A stretch of 64,000 bases of DNA from Linepithema humile (GCF_040581485.1 NC_090128.1:37168931-37232930); one strand, 5' to 3'; counted from the stretch's first letter, positions 22,232 to 35,374 are shown. The notes: generated by a model not told the origin, from the letters alone. Numbers and translations: made by a program.

Positions 22232-25200
22232 CAGTGATGCGATATTTCCCACAGCGGTCCCGGCTCCGCTGCCTCACACAACCTTACAGAAGCGCTACGT
22301 CACGTATCCGTGTGAGCTCGGCCGTTCAACCAATGGAAGAGAGCGAACGCTCCCTTCCACCGAGCCGACACAACAGACGATAAATGCATGCTACTTGCAT
22401 GTTAAAAGCAAGCGTTACTGATTCAGAAAAGAAATTCTGAGGCGAGTGGCTGGAATATTAGAGATCACCTGTTCGAAACCTGCTTCGTGCAACTTTTTTT
22501 TCTTTTTTCCACATTTGTTTCTAACATAGTAAATTATTAGATAATATTTTTTTGCCCAAAAAAAAAATATTTTTTATTTATTATTAATATTCGCATATAT
22601 TAAACTAACAATTTTAGAAATAATACAGATCTGCTATTGTTAATAGAAAAATGAAGTTATTTTACAATGTTGCAACAAAGTGCTAATTTAACATATGCGA
22701 ATATTTTTAATAAAGATAAAATAATTTTTTTTATCCAAAAACATTATCTAATAATTTACTTAAAATAAATATCAACAAAGGAAAAAAAGTTACAAAATCA
22801 CAGTTTTCAAACACGAGATTTTTAATATTCTTGCCATTCGCCTTACTCGTTTAGCCATGCTTGTTATTTTACATTTATCAACATAAAAGATTACACGCCT
22901 GCAAAGCTTTTAATTATTTATTTTAAACTACTGCATATTAGCAAGAGTTACTGCAGTAACTACATTTACATGTACTGTGGAGATTAGTGGAAGAACACAG
23001 TAGCATATTAAAACTGCAGTCAAATAGATGTAGATTGGTAATTTTATTAATACTATTAATAAGTAGTGGTCTTCCGCATCACCTTTGAGGTTCCACTTAT
23101 GGCGCGTTCGATATTTTTTTAAGTGGATCGTCGCCTGGAGCCCTATTGTACCACTTTTTTTTACACCTGTTATTTACAGGTTAAAATAATTTACAGTAGT
23201 TGACACTGTATTTTTGTATCTATATACTTACTGTACTTTGTATACTCACTGTACTTGTACTTTTGCGCGTTGCGCGTATATTGGCGAGTTGGGAAAATTA
23301 CTTACTTTATAATTTTTTATAAATACAAAATATATTTTGTATTTATTATGCCTGCAATGCTATCAAGAGTAATGAGAAATACAAGGTGTCCCATTTTAAA
23401 CAATCCACTCAAATATCTCAGAAACACCGAGTTAAATAATAAAATTTTTTAAATAAAAGTTGTAGGATTTGGAGAGGGAAAAAATATAGGGATATTTGTT
23501 TGACCTTGGATGGAAGCGCTTCTGAGATTTGAAGGTCATTTTTATTTTTTTAAATGGAACCACTTTAATTTTTTTATATAAATCGATTTCTCATAATATT
23601 TGTCGTAAAAAGTTATAAAACTAGGATGGCCGAAAATTGAATGGTTTACAAGATATTTTATACTTTAATTTGACATAATTTTACATAAACTATAAAATAT
23701 CTCGTTAAATATTCATTTTTCAATTATCTTACTTCAACACTTTTATGCACAAAATAATGAGAGGAATCAATTGGTATAAAAAAAACACATAGTTGTCTTT
23801 AAGAAAAAATCTAGCAGAGCTGTATTTAAGCTATATTTAGCAGATATAATATAATATACTTTCTTCTTAAATATATATACTTTTTTCTTAAAATCAACTA
23901 TGTATTTTTTTACACCAATTGATTCCTCTCATTATTTTGTGCATAAAAGTGTTGAAGTAAGATAATTGAAAAATTAATATTTAACGAGATATTTTATAGT
24001 TTATGTAAGTATGTGGTTTCATTTAAAAAAATAAAAATGACCTTCAAATCTCAGAAGCGCTTCCATCCAAGGTCAAACAAATATCCCTATATTTTTTCCC
24101 TCTTCAAATCCTACAACTTTTATTTAAAAAATTTTATTATTTAACTCGGTGTTTCTGAGATATTTGAGTGGATTGTTTAAAATGGGACACCTTGTATTTC
24201 TCATTACTCTTGATAGCATTGCAGGCATAATAAATACAAAATATATTTTGTATTTATAAAAAATTATAAAGTAAGTAATTTTCCCAACTCGCCAATATAC
24301 GCGCAACGCGCAAAAGTACAAGTACAGTGAGTATACAAAGTACAGTAAGTATATAGATACAAAAATACAGTGTCAACTACTGTAAATTATTTTAACCTGT
24401 AAATAACAGGTGTAAAAAAAAGTGGTACAATAGGGCTCCAGGCGACGATCCACTTAAAAAAAAATCGAACGCGCCATAAGTGGAACCTCAAAGGTGGTGC
24501 GGAAGACCACTACTTATTAATAGTATTAATAAAATTACCAATCTACATCTATTTGACTGCAGTTTTAATATGCTACTGTGTTCTTCCACTAATCTCCACA
24601 GTACATGTATATGTAGTTACTGCAGTAACTCTTGCTAATATGCAGTAGTTTAAAATAAATAATTAAAAGCTTTGCAGGCGTGTAATCTTTTTATGTTGAT
24701 AAATGTAAAATAACAAGCATGGCTAAACGAGTAAGGCGAATGGCAAGAATATTAAAAATCTCGTGTTTGAAAACTGTGATTTTGTAACTTTTTTTCCTTT
24801 TTTGATATTTATTTTAAGTAAATTATTAGATAATGTTTTTGGCTAAAAAAATTATTTTATCTTTATTAAAAATATTCGCATATGTTAAATTAGCACTTTG
24901 TTGCAACATTGTAAAATAACTTCATTTTTCTATTAACAATAGCAGATCTGTATTATTTCTAAAATTGTTAGTTTAATATATGCGAATATTAATAATAAAT
25001 AGAAAATATTATTTTTTTGGGCAAAAAAATATTATCTAATAATTTACTATGTTAGAAACAAATGTGGAAAAAAGAAAAAAAAGTTGCACGAAGCAGGTTT
25101 CGAACAGGTGATCTCTAATATTCCAGCCACTCGCCTCAGAATTTCTTTTCTGAATCAGAAACGCTTGCTTTTAACATGCAAGTAGCATGCATTTATCGTC

Positions 25201-25344
25201 TGTTGTGTCGGCTCGGTGGAAGGGAGCGTTCGCTCTCTTTCATTGGTTGAACGGCCGAGCTCACACGGATACGTGACGTAGCGCTTCTGTAAGGTTGTGT
25301 GAGGCAGCGGAGCCGGGACCGCTGTGGGAAATATCGCATCACTG
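22232..25344. mobile_element. hAT-type foldback element, copy 1
   Basis: 3113 bp. Termini cagtgatgcgatatttccca and its complement are flanked by an 8-bp duplication CTCCGGGG (22224-22231 and 25345-25352). CAGTG ends with 8-bp duplications are the signature of the hAT superfamily. The whole element is one palindrome centred at 23788, and its innermost part (23381-24195) is itself a foldback of another family. The right inner arm lacks about 140 bp present in the left and in copy 2. No transposase, so it must be mobilised in trans. Confidence 0.9.
23381..24195. repeat. Nested foldback with ACAAGGTGTCCCATTTTAAA ends
   Basis: Begins acaaggtgtcccattttaaa and ends with its complement. It sits exactly at the centre of the surrounding hAT-type palindrome (both have coordinate sum 47576). 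Inner arms carry TTTGACCTTGGATG and GAAGGTCATTTTTATT motifs resembling the element at 1-866. Unpaired loop about 23805-23885. Confidence 0.8.
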
Positions 25345-26033
25345 CTCCGGGGAAAACTGGCAGCTCTGCTCCTAACGCTCGGCAGCGCTGGCCCTAGCGG
25401 CTGCCGCGCGCGCGGTGAAGAGAGAAAAGGAGGCGTATACCACGAGAATCGGCTGAAAAGATGAAATAATTCCGAGGCCTGATCTAAGTTATTTTTGTAA
25501 ATGCTGCCATTATCATTAGCGAGCGACTCGCTCGATTGATAAACAGAAAAAAATGTAAATAATTGCTACTCAGTGACCACACCTTGCTAATTAGTCTTCA
25601 AGTTCATTTTTTTATTGTTGCGTCATTAATTTGTATTCTAAGAGCTCGGGGTTTCTTTTAAATCAAACGTAGAAAAATTGAATTAAAAAAAACTCATGTA
25701 AAGCTAATCTAGTAACTGTTAGATAACCAAAAAAAATTCTTACCGTCCTTCGATAGTTTCATATTTTCATATTTCTTGGAATTGTTTAAGAACTTATGTA
25801 AATGTTATGTCTGATGGTTTTACACTTAAAGGGACCATTCACTTACAGTTTTTGAAGAGGCAAACCAGAACTGCAGAGCAAAACTCCTACCATTTGTTAA
25901 AGAAAAAGAGTAAAGTCGAAGATTTATTATAAATGATAAAAGTTATCGATTTTTATTAATCTTTTATAATGAATTTCTTTTAATTTAGTTAATGTGTAAT
26001 TTTTGTGGATTTACCATTATTCACTTTATGCAG
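25345..26033. other. Stretch before the reductase exons
   Basis: GC-rich to about 25470, then AT-rich. The upstream exons expected for the reductase gene, with the nucleotide-binding GGTGFMG-type motif, were not found here. Confidence 0.4.
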
Positions 26034-26282
26034 GTATTTGAAAGACTTAAAGACAAGCAACCGAACTTCCGGGATTAAATAATTGCTATAACGGGAGATT
26101 GTAACCACCCGAATCTCGGAATATCTTCGGAAGATCGGGCTACTCTCATTCCAGAAGTTTCGATTGTCTTCCATATCGTGGCAACAGTGAAATTCAATGA
26201 GAAGTTGAAATTAGCACTAACAATTAATGTCAGAGGTACGAAAGACGTTCTAAATCTTTGTAAGGAAATCCCTAATCTAAAG
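26034..26282 (+). pseudogene. Fatty acyl-CoA reductase exon a
   Basis: After acceptor ctttatgcag it reads VFERLKDKQPNFRD, then one extra T near 26075 causes a stop. In the next frame it continues IIAITGDCNHPNLGISSEDR, EVSIVFHIVATVKFNEKLKL and INVRGTKDVLNLCKEIPNLK. These match the Rossmann-fold part of the family. HVAATVRF of typical members appears as HIVATVKF. Ends at a GT donor. Confidence 0.85.
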
Positions 26283-26502
26283 GTATTTAAATATATTTAA
26301 GAAACAAAAAACGATAAGAAGCGTCTTACAATTATTTCATGATTTGTTATTTATTTATTTCTTTATTATTCTGTTATTTATTATTTACAATTTATTATGT
26401 CTTTATTATTTAATTAATCGACTTTCCTCGAAAATTTTAAAGTTAAAATTTTTTAGTAAAACAACGCGATTGATTGATGTTTTACTTGTTTAATTTCTTC
26501 AG

Positions 26503-26645
26503 TCATTTGTGTATGTATCAATCGCATATGCAAACTGTCCGCAAAACGTGATAGAAGAAAAATTTTACGACGCGCCAATGGATTCCGACGAACTACTCGC
26601 TTTGATAGAATGCACGGATGATAAATTGGCCGATATAACACCACA
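26503..26645 (+). pseudogene. Fatty acyl-CoA reductase exon b
   Basis: After acceptor tttcttcag it reads SFVYVSIAYANCPQNVIEEK, FYDAPMDSDELLALIECTDD, then KLADITPQ and a GT donor. The usual STAY motif is SIAY here. The frame is open and phase-compatible with exon a. Confidence 0.85.
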
Positions 26646-26689
26646 GTACGTGAATTTTTCTTTGTTTAAATTCACTGGTATGCCGTGAA

Positions 26690-27113
26690 AAAGTGAGGAC
26701 GAGCTCTAGGACGCTTACAACGACGCCGAAGACGCCGACTTGATGTAAGCCGCCTCTCGGGTAGCCGTAGAATTCCGTCCGGTTATGGCTTATAGCGTGA
26801 GTCTAAAACTCTGTATTTAGTGTCTCTCACACGACTAACCGCGATTCTGTTACCGTGAGCGCGTTTTTGGCGCGCTCAGTTACCGCATATCCAGCCGGCT
26901 CCGGATATCGCGTCTAAGTCTCTTCATCTTGCGTGAATCAAGCACCGACAAGTACCGATCTCTTTCTCGTTACCGTTTCGATTACCGTTCCGTTTCGTTA
27001 CCGTGTTGCCGTACCGTCTTTCCGTTACCGTTTCTTCTTTTTTGGGGATACCGTCTATTTGCTATCGTTTTCTTATGATACTGTCTTTGTTACCGTTTTC
27101 CGCGTTATCTTAA
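26690..27113. repeat. TTACCG-rich LTR-like segment, left part
   Basis: GC-richer than its surroundings with many gttaccg and ttaccgtt words. Similar sequence resumes at about 31110-32110 after two foldbacks. Probably pieces of one retroelement leader or LTR; ends were not identified. Confidence 0.4.
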
Positions 27114-28110
27114 CCAAAAAAATTGTACTTTTAAAAAAAGTTGTATATATTAAATAAAAATTTGCTACATATTCTGTCTATAAAAGAGGTGATATCAGAA
27201 AATGACGCCAAGTTTAAGTAAAGAACCTTTCAAAAAAAGTTGCATGTATATCTAATTATTTATTTAAAAATGATATTTATGTTTATATCTAGTTAATTCT
27301 TCTTAAGTATACTTTTTAAAATAATTGCATCTGTATCTAGTTATTTTTTTTTATATCTGTATCTAGTTAAATAAAAAAATTTTTCAAATTTAATCAAAAT
27401 AAAAAAATATTACAAAATTTCGCAAAAAACTTGGCGCTGCTATAAAATAGCCTTCATTGCTCTATAATATTTTAAGATGTATAATAATATTTTAATAGCC
27501 TTCATTGCTCTATAATATTTTAAGATGTATAATAATATTTTAAGGCTATTTTATAGCAGCGCCAAGTTTTTTGCGAAATTTTGTAATATTTTTTTATTTT
27601 GATTAAATTTGAAAAATTTTTTTATTTAACTAGATACAGATATAAAAAAATAACTAGATACAGATGCAATTATTTTAAAAAGTATACTTAAGAAGAATTA
27701 ACTAGATATAAACATAAATATCATTTTTAAATAAATAATTAGATATACATGCAACTTTTTTTGAAAGGTTCTTTACTTAAACTTGGCGTCATTTTCTGAT
27801 ATCACCTCTTTTATAGACAGAATATGTAGCAAATTTTTATTTAATATATACAACTTTTTTTAAAAGTACAATTTTTTTGGAAAGGTTTTTTGTGAGAAAA
27901 ACTTTTTTTAATATAATATATTTTTGAAAGTACAGTTCTTTGAAAAGGTTTTTTATGAGGAAAACTTTTTTTAAAAAAACAATTTTTTGGAAAGGTTTTT
28001 TTATGAGGAAAACTTTTTTTTAATATAACAAGGCGTGTACTTGGCGCCCTTTTTTTACCTTTTTTTAAAAAAAAGGTTTTTTTGTGAGATATCATTTCTT
28101 TTTTTTAGTA
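27114..28110. repeat. CTTGGCG foldback copy B with tandem tail
   Basis: Palindrome 27114-27882 centred near 27498: gatatcagaaaatgacgcca in both arms, and cttggcgctgctataaaata at the loop, which itself contains a 56-bp duplication. On the right only, a tail (27883-28110) repeats aaaggttttttatgaggaaa and ends in gtgtacttggcgcc. Copy C shows the same order. Confidence 0.8.
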
Positions 28111-28558
28111 AAAATAATTTTAATAAATATGATTCTTTTTTTTAGTAAAAATAATGGTAATAATATCCCACCATCACTCCCGTCATATTTTCAATACGAC
28201 GATCCTCTTTTTGATTATAGAAATCTTAATTTATACAAACCTAATAATTTTTTTTTATATTTTACAACATGTTTTATAAGAAAATTATTAGTGATCATAA
28301 AAAGGGTATAAAAAACCATCTGTATTTCTAAGTTATTGCATTTTTTTCATATATAAAAACAGATTACTTTTGATCAAATTTCTGTAAGAATGACAAAAAC
28401 ATCTTTAGCACCTCTAGGCCATTGTCTTTTTTTAATTAGCGTATCGTCAGCTTCAATCCAAGTGTTAGACATTTCTTCTCTATAAACATTACATACCTGC
28501 CGATTCCACCAATGTGCACAAAGTACACTTTCTGTCCACTAACTACAGAATACTAACA
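28111..28558. other. Flank of foldback B with a ubiquitin-protease-like remnant
   Basis: 28150-28250 (cccaccatcactcccgtcat and onward) matches the flank of copy C near 59585-59640. On the minus strand, 28386-28490 encodes SNTWIEADDTLIK and RQWPRGAKD, the same C-terminal piece as the USP-like pseudogene at 59754. So copies B and C belong to one larger element. Confidence 0.6.
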
Positions 28559-30440
28559 AGGGAACGTTCACAAGTGTCCCCTCCCCCGATTTGATTCTCC
28601 TTGAAATATGTTGTAAAACATACAATTTGAGGAGACACGTATTTTTTTATAGTGGCCCTAACTCAAATTTAAGGGATCAAACACTTCTTTGAAAAAAAAA
28701 CGGTTTTTTTCTTTGTGTGTAACTATCGCCAAAACCGTAGGAGATAAAAAAATATTTCAAATAGAAGTTGTATGGCTTGTAATGGACTTTATAACTGTGT
28801 AGTTAAATTTTCAAAAAATGAAATTTTTTTTAATTTATCCCCACCCCTTGTTATTATTTTTTCGAATTTCAAAATTTTTGTAATGACAAAAGTTGTAGCA
28901 TTTTTTACGCTGAATTCAACCATATATGATTTTATTATGTTTCGAAATCACATCTTTCAAAAATGAGTCATCAATATCACATTATATGCGTCGCGCTGCA
29001 TGACCGTTTATACCGCACTTGTGTTGTGCATAGTCGCAAAATAAATATAAAAATGACATGTTATTATATATTTGAGAAAGAAAAGTTAACTAAAATTGTT
29101 GCTAAAGCATCTCTTTCACATTACACTCTTATAGATAATCGCTGCATTTCGTGCGCAGCGCGTTGTTATATGCAAGTTAGCTATCAGCGCATATTACACT
29201 TTGAAGTTTTGCTTGCAGTGACCACGGGAAAATAATTTATGAAACGAAAACAGTGAATGAATTAATCTATTCAACATATATCTACCCTGACTCTACCTTC
29301 TTGGCCCGACTTGACTGAGAATGAAATAAAATATAAAATTCTGTACAGTTTACTCTTTTTCAATAATTTTAATATACTGTGATTCTACATGCTATTACAT
29401 TCCACTAAATTACTACGATTTTTTTAAACTATGGTATATAAAATGTATATTATAAGTATAATTATAATATATATAAATAAGCTTATATATATATAAAAGC
29501 TTATTTATTGTATCAATATATTATAATTATACTTATAATATACATTTTATATTTCAAGATTTTATATACCATAGTTTAAAAAAATCGTAATAATTTAATA
29601 GAATGTAATAGCATGTAGAATATATCGCAGTATATTAAAATTATTGAAAAAGAGTATGTACAGAATTTTATTCATTGTCAGTCAAGTCTGGCCAAGAGAG
29701 TAGAGTCAGGGTGGATATATGTTGAATAGATTGATTCATTCACTGTTTTCGTTTCATAAATTATTTTCCTGTGGTCACTGCAAGCAAAACTTCAAAGTGT
29801 AATATGCGCTGATAGCTAACTTGTATATGACAACGCGCTGCATACGAAATGCAGCGATTATCTATAAGAGTGTAATGTGGAAGGGATGCTTTAGCAACAA
29901 TTTTAGTTAACTTTTCTTCCTTAAATATGTGATAACATGTCATTTTTATATTTATTTAACGACTATTGCGCAACACAAGTGCGGTATAAACAATGCGTCA
30001 TGCAGCGCGACGCATATAATATGATACTGATGACTTATTTTTGAAAGATGCGATTTCGGAACATAATAAAATCATATATGGTTGAATTCAGCGTAAAAAA
30101 TGCTACAACTTTTGTCATTACAAAAATTTTGAAATTCGAAAAAATAATACCAAGGGGTAAGAGTAAATTAAAAAAAATTACATTTTTTGAAAATCCAACT
30201 ACACAGTTATAAAGCCCATTACAAGCCATACAACTTCTACTTGAAACATTTTTTTATATCTCCTACGGTTTTGGCGATAGTTACACACAAAGAAAAAACT
30301 CGTTTTTTTCAAAAGGGTGTTTCACCCTTTAAATTTGAGTTAGGGCCACTATAAAAAAATACGTGTCTTCTCAAATTGTATGTTTTACAACATATTTCAA
30401 GGAGAATCAAATCGGGAGGGGACACTTGTGAACGTTCCCT
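28559..30440. repeat. Foldback with AGGGAACGTTCACAAGTGTC ends
   Basis: Full palindrome of 1882 bp around a centre near 29500, with arms of about 900 bp and a loop at cttatatatatataaaagct. Arms differ by scattered substitutions. No target duplication could be defined. A mirrored 60-90 codon frame (for example 28963-29235) has no recognisable domain and is probably chance. Confidence 0.85.
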
Positions 30441-30943
30441 TTAAGAGTGTTGTCAGCATGTGTGTTGCTACACTTCTGCACTTCAAGACGAGAAAATTTT
30501 TTTTATAAAGAATACTATTATTTTGATATACACTATCTCTATTCGTCTCCACAACACGTTACATATACATTTTACGACCGATATTAATTATATCAATGTG
30601 ATTAGTATCATCAAAGCTGCGAGCTGACAGGTCTGAGCGCCGCCATGTTGGAAAAGGACAGACATCTTTTAGAAAAAGAAAGGAAAGAAAAAAGACGCTC
30701 TTATGCGGGAATCGACATTTCACGGGATGTAGAAAAGGACAACCATGTCGCATTTTGATGCTTCTAGTTGACAAAGGAAAAACTTATATATTAGAGAAGG
30801 ATGACGAACAGACGACGACGACGACGACCAAGACTTACATAGATTTCGGCATATTTCGACTTTGGCAAACTTTGGCAATTAATATATTTTTTTAGAAAGC
30901 ATGTACAAAAAAAGTAAAGATACTTTTATTATGTAAATCGCAT
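30441..30943. other. Spacer, nothing recognised
   Basis: AT-rich with one short GAC repeat (about 30805-30831). No coding or inverted-repeat structure found. Confidence 0.5.
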
Positions 30944-31110
30944 GTGCTCTATCGATTGAGCCTATTATAAATTCGATCGGTCCACGCATTATTGAGATAT
31001 GAAAATCTCGACTCCTATCAGCTCATGTGCTCGCGTAAAGATACACGGTCGGTCTTGCGCTGCGCGTGAACTTGGCGCGAGACACTACCGTGTCTCTTGA
31101 TATCGAAAAC
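30944..31110. repeat. Dispersed repeat, copy 1
   Basis: Shares ctatcgattgagcct, cgcgtaaagatacacggtcg and cttggcgcgagacactaccg with 61247-61435. The minus strand contains aggctcaatcgatagagc, which resembles a Pol III A box, and an agacac-ggta-gtgtct hairpin. Possibly a SINE; no B box was found. Confidence 0.55.
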
Positions 31111-31734
31111 TATCACGATTCGATGTTTGCGGGCAAATTTTGCGCGGAAACGTTCTCCGCGAGACGACTGTTACCGCCACTTTAGCGTCTCGGCAAGAAA
31201 CGAGTAAAACCCGCGAAAATAGTAAAACCCGCTCCGCGACATATCATTTCTGGCCGTTAGGCTACCGTCGTTCGAATCATATTTATTTGGCCTTTACCGG
31301 TCGCGTCGTGTTATCGTAATACGAGCCATCTGTTTCACTGAGTATCGTTGAATCTATCGCTAATTTTCGTAATCGCGTTTCCGAAGTATCATATCGTTAC
31401 CGAAATTCATTCTTGTTACCGATTTTGTGGGCGAATTGCCTTACTGCCGCCGTATTAAACTATCTCTGCCGTATCGGCTCAGGCCGAACCATCTACTCAT
31501 CTTTAACCCTTGTTAACTAAATTGTTGAAATATATTATTGTTAAATCTTAATTGCTGAGTTGTCTTTGTGTTCGCCTCTCACTCCAGATTCTCAACGTAA
31601 AGTAAAAGAACTGCGCCCCTCTGCCATATACTGAGCGGAAAGCGACCGGACATATTATAAGAATTATCTAAGTTACCGTTGCCGAGGTGCAATTACACGC
31701 ACCTGGCGCCCATTTCCGATTACCGATATCGCGT
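31111..31734. repeat. TTACCG-rich LTR-like segment, right part
   Basis: Similar word use to 26690-27113 (gttaccga, ccgtatcgg). It leads into the 35-bp array. The string tggcgccc at about 31703 looks like part of a tRNA-Lys-type primer site but does not extend, so it is not called. Confidence 0.4.
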
Positions 31735-32051
31735 GAGTTACCTTGCTCCCGAATTACGCGGAGCACCGCGAGTTACCGAATCGTGCAGTTATTGCCGATT
31801 TCGCGAGTTACCTTGCTCCCGACGTGCGTGGAGTACTGCGAGTTATCGAATCGTGCAGTTATTGCCGATTTCGCGAGTTACCTTGCTCCCGACGTGCGTG
31901 GAGTGCCGCGAGTTACCAAACCGAGTATCTATTGCCGATACTGCGAGTTACCGAATCGAGCATTTATTGCCAATACCGCGAGTTACCGAGTCGTGCATTT
32001 ACTGCCGACGCCGCGAAAGTTACCTAACTCCCGAAAAACGTGGAGTACCGC
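31735..32051 (+). repeat. 35-bp tandem array, about nine units
   Basis: Units start gagttacc at 31735, 31770, 31805, 31840, 31875, 31910, 31945 and 31980, with a last 37-bp unit at 32015. Two unit types alternate at first (gagttaccttgctcccga and gagttaccgaatcgtgcagt). Because 35 is not a multiple of three, all three plus frames stay open through the array. The resulting frames are a consequence of the repeat and are not annotated as genes. Confidence 0.9.
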
Positions 32052-32208
32052 GGGCTACCGACTTTCATTGGGCGTGCTCCCTCGGATCTGGCGTGATTCC
32101 GAAGCTAGTTCACGTCGCAATGTATAACTAGCAATAATTAATTCAGTTTAAAAAATTTTACTACATTTGTAAACATAGTGATGTTATCTCGTTACATCAT
32201 TGTTTCAG

Positions 32209-32455
32209 ATTAAACAACAATTTGCCTAGTGACATTCCGATTTATAATTACGTGCTTAAGGACAACCCGATAACCTGTAATAAAATGAAAAAATTCTTTG
32301 ATAAGGGATTTTTTGAATTTCCCTTTAACGAAGCACAGTGGTATTATAGTTTCAGATTAACAAAGTACAAACTTGTTCATCTTTTTTCATATATTTCTGC
32401 CACTTGTTCCTAGCTTTGTTGACATCGCAACTTTTTGTCGGAGAAAGGAACCGAG
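32209..32455 (+). pseudogene. Fatty acyl-CoA reductase exon c
   Basis: After acceptor attgtttcag it reads LPSDIPIYNYVLKDNPIT and FNEAQWYYSFRLTKYKL, as in the middle of the family. A one-base shift at the T run 32382-32387 separates it from FLPLVPSFVDIATFCRRKEP in the next frame, ending at a GT donor. Confidence 0.85.
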
Positions 32456-32592
32456 GTAATAATCAAATCAAATCAAACACGACATAAAAAATCTATAGGA
32501 TTTTTGCATATACAATATATCCTTAAAGTAATTTTCTGTTAAGAACAGTTGCATATATTTATTACACTATAAGAGAAAATAAATTCCATTAA

Positions 32593-33329
32593 GGCTCCTG
32601 GGTAGTCACCGCAGCCATATTAGATTCGTGACGTCAGAAGCGAGAAATGACACGCCGAGAATTCTTGCGTGCCATTTCTAAATAAAATGATAATTTAACA
32701 AAGTAACACTCTAGATCGCTTTAAGACACCTGTAAAATTGTCCGAAAACTATGCTTTTTCCTTGACAGGTTATAAACAATCGTTAAATCAACCGTGAAGC
32801 GAAGCCTAATTATGCGAGAAAACACACGGTTGACAGCTGTCTGTATGAGTAGAAAATACTCCTTCTACGTTGGGCTTTCCCTGCTAATCTTAGTTTTCGG
32901 ATAATTTTACAGGTTTCATGAACACGTCACATATCACAGCACTAACATTTAACGAATATTAACGAAATGGCACGCAAGAATAAATTGGGTAGTCAACATG
33001 TCATTTTTTCACGTCTAATAGTTCATCGATTCTCCACCTAAGACGCTGCATGAGAATTTCTGTCATATGGACATGTCGGTAACGGTACTAAGCTATATAT
33101 ATTCTGTATTTATCGCGTTTATTTTTTTGTAAACAAATTTTTGAATTATAAATTAGCATTTTGTATGTTATTCAGTAATTTACTTTTATCGTATCAATTG
33201 ATTAGGTCAAACTGTTACACTATTTACTTATACAATAAATCGACTAGGTAAATTCGACTAGGTTTTTATTCCTACCACAATTATGTCGCCACTGTCAACG
33301 CGGAGTTCACGGCTACGGGACCAGGAGCC
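32593..33329. mobile_element. TTAA-flanked element with GGCTCCTGG ends
   Basis: Begins ggctcctgg and ends ccaggagcc with TTAA on both sides (32589-32592, 33330-33333), as for piggyBac-type insertions. Internally, ttcttgcgtgccatttct (about 32662) is inverted at about 32968. No ORF. The short termini make this tentative. Confidence 0.5.
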
Positions 33330-34058
33330 TTAACGCTAATATTTATAGCAAGTAAAATAAAATGAGTGGTTTTTATACATTAGAATTTGTTTAAATCTTT
33401 AAAATCAATCAAACAGTATTAAATCATTTAAAATAATTTAGAGCAATTTAGGATAATTACATGGAAAAGTAAATTATTTACAATTTATATATTTATAGGC
33501 GTATAGCTTTATTTATAGGCGTATAGACTAATGGACTTGGTTGAAATTATGAAACCAATTTCTTAGAAAAATATAATTTATTTTTCCTCGTCAGAGAAGT
33601 AGAGTAAATGTACAAGTTTTGTTTGATTTAATTGATTGCGCCAGAGGCGCTTTCTCGGCAAAAGTGTAAGGCCGAGAGTCAAAAGAAAAATTGACGGGCG
33701 CGGTAAGAAATTACCGGCCGCGTCTTAGTGTGTTGAACGGGTCCTAAAAAGGACGGTTCAATTGAGTTAGCTCGTTGCAGCCCCTTTCCCGGTGTCGGTG
33801 GAACTCCGTTCGGGAAATGGTCTTCCGTCTGACAACTGCTCTCTGAGCAGGCTCTGAGCGGTGAAGTCTGTACTGCCACGGAACGAGTCTCTGGTGTGCT
33901 GGTGGTAGCAACCGTCTCGGCTCGGAATTGCGGATTGCTCCGTGTACCGAGGAGAGAGAGGTCTCCGAATTCGGATGTCGCCTTGTGTAAGAGTGTCCCT
34001 TGGTGGTCGAGTCAACCGAACGCAGAACTCTAGTGGAATCAATTTCCAAACTAGAGAC
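33330..34058. other. Spacer and GC-rich block
   Basis: A duplicated tttataggcgtatag lies at about 33490-33525. From about 33640 the sequence is GC-rich and non-coding up to the hAT-type insertion, and continues at 43477-43875. Possibly an old LTR; boundaries unresolved. Confidence 0.4.
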
Positions 34059-35008
34059 CAGTGATGCGATATTTCCCACAGCGGTCCCGGCTCCGCTGCC
34101 TCACACAACCTTACAGAAGCGCTACGTCACGTATCCGTGTGAGCTCGGCCGTTCAACCAATGGAAGAGAGCGAACGCTCCCTTCCACCGAGCCGACACAA
34201 CAGACGATAAATGCATGCTACTTGCATGTTAAAAGCAAGCGTTTCTGATTCAGAAAAGAAATTCTGAAGCGAGTGGCTGGAATATTAGAGATCACCTGTT
34301 CGAAACCTGCTTTGTGCAACTTTTTTTTCTTTTTTCCACATTTGTTTCTAACATAGTAAATTATTAGATAATATTTTTTTGCCCAAAAAAATAATATTTT
34401 CTATTTATTATTAATATTCGCATATATTAAACTAACAATTTTAGAAATAATACAGATCTGCTATTGTTAATAGAAAAATAAAGTTATTTTACAATGTTGC
34501 AACAAAGTGCTAATTTAACATATGCGAATATTTTTAATAAAGATAAAATAATTTTTTTTAGCCAAAAACATTATCTAATAATTTACTTAAAATAAATATC
34601 AAAAAAGGAAAAAAAGTTACAAAATCACAGTTTTCAAACACGAGATTTTTAATATTCTTGCCATTCGCCTTACTCGTTTAGCCATGCTTGTTATTTTACA
34701 TTTATCAACATAAAAGATTACACGCCTGCAAAGCTTTTAATTATTTATTTTAAACTACTGCATATTAGCAAGAGTTACTGCAGTAACTACATATACATGT
34801 ACTGTGGAGATTAGTGGAGGAACACAGTAGCATATTAAAACTGCAGTCAAATAGATGTAGATTGGTAATTTTATTAATACTATTAATAAGTAGTGGTCTT
34901 CCGCACCACCTTTGAGGTTCCACTTATGGCGCGTTCGATTTTTTTTTAAGTGGATCGTCGCCTGGAGCCCTATTGTACCACTTTTTTTTACACCTGTTAT
35001 TTACAGGT

Positions 35009-35374
35009 TGTTCAGGAATAAGTATAATTTTAAAGTATATCTCGTCAAATTCGCTGTTGATATTCTCGTTCGAAATCTCACTCATTATTTTGTCAACACA
35101 GAACGATACGCGGCGGTCGCGCGACGCGGATCGCCGGCGCGATTCCCCTAAATGAGCGCTTCGCGCATTCGCTCTCTTTCCGCGGGTGAGTAGGCTTCCA
35201 GACACCAATCGATACAGATCGAAATATTGTTCGCCTCGCTTATAACACCTTACGTATAACTGTGACTCGGATAATAAAGATTTAATTTAACGAATACAAG
35301 AGGGATTCTTCCGAAAATTACCGCCTTGGTGTGCGAGCCTTTGATACAAGGTTTTACCAACGCAAACCGAAACA
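35009..35374 (+). repeat. 5' LTR of the BEL/Pao element
   Basis: Starts tgttcaggaataag and ends accgaaaca. It has a candidate polyadenylation signal aataaag near 35274. Confidence 0.95.

Noticed and set aside
22440..22490. tRNA-like motif (gttcgaaac B box) in the hAT-type arms
   Set aside because: No matching acceptor or anticodon stems; the motif is only a short match and recurs in every arm copy.
28963..29235. 90-codon frame in the foldback arm
   Set aside because: Its mirror copy is shortened and changed, it has no recognisable domain, and palindromic arms give such mirrored frames by chance.
31700..31720. tggcgccc as a tRNA-Lys primer binding site
   Set aside because: The match stops after eight bases and no LTR boundary precedes it.
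31679..32131. Three overlapping forward frames of 94-150 codons
   Set aside because: All are produced by the 35-bp tandem array; no domain, no independent evidence.
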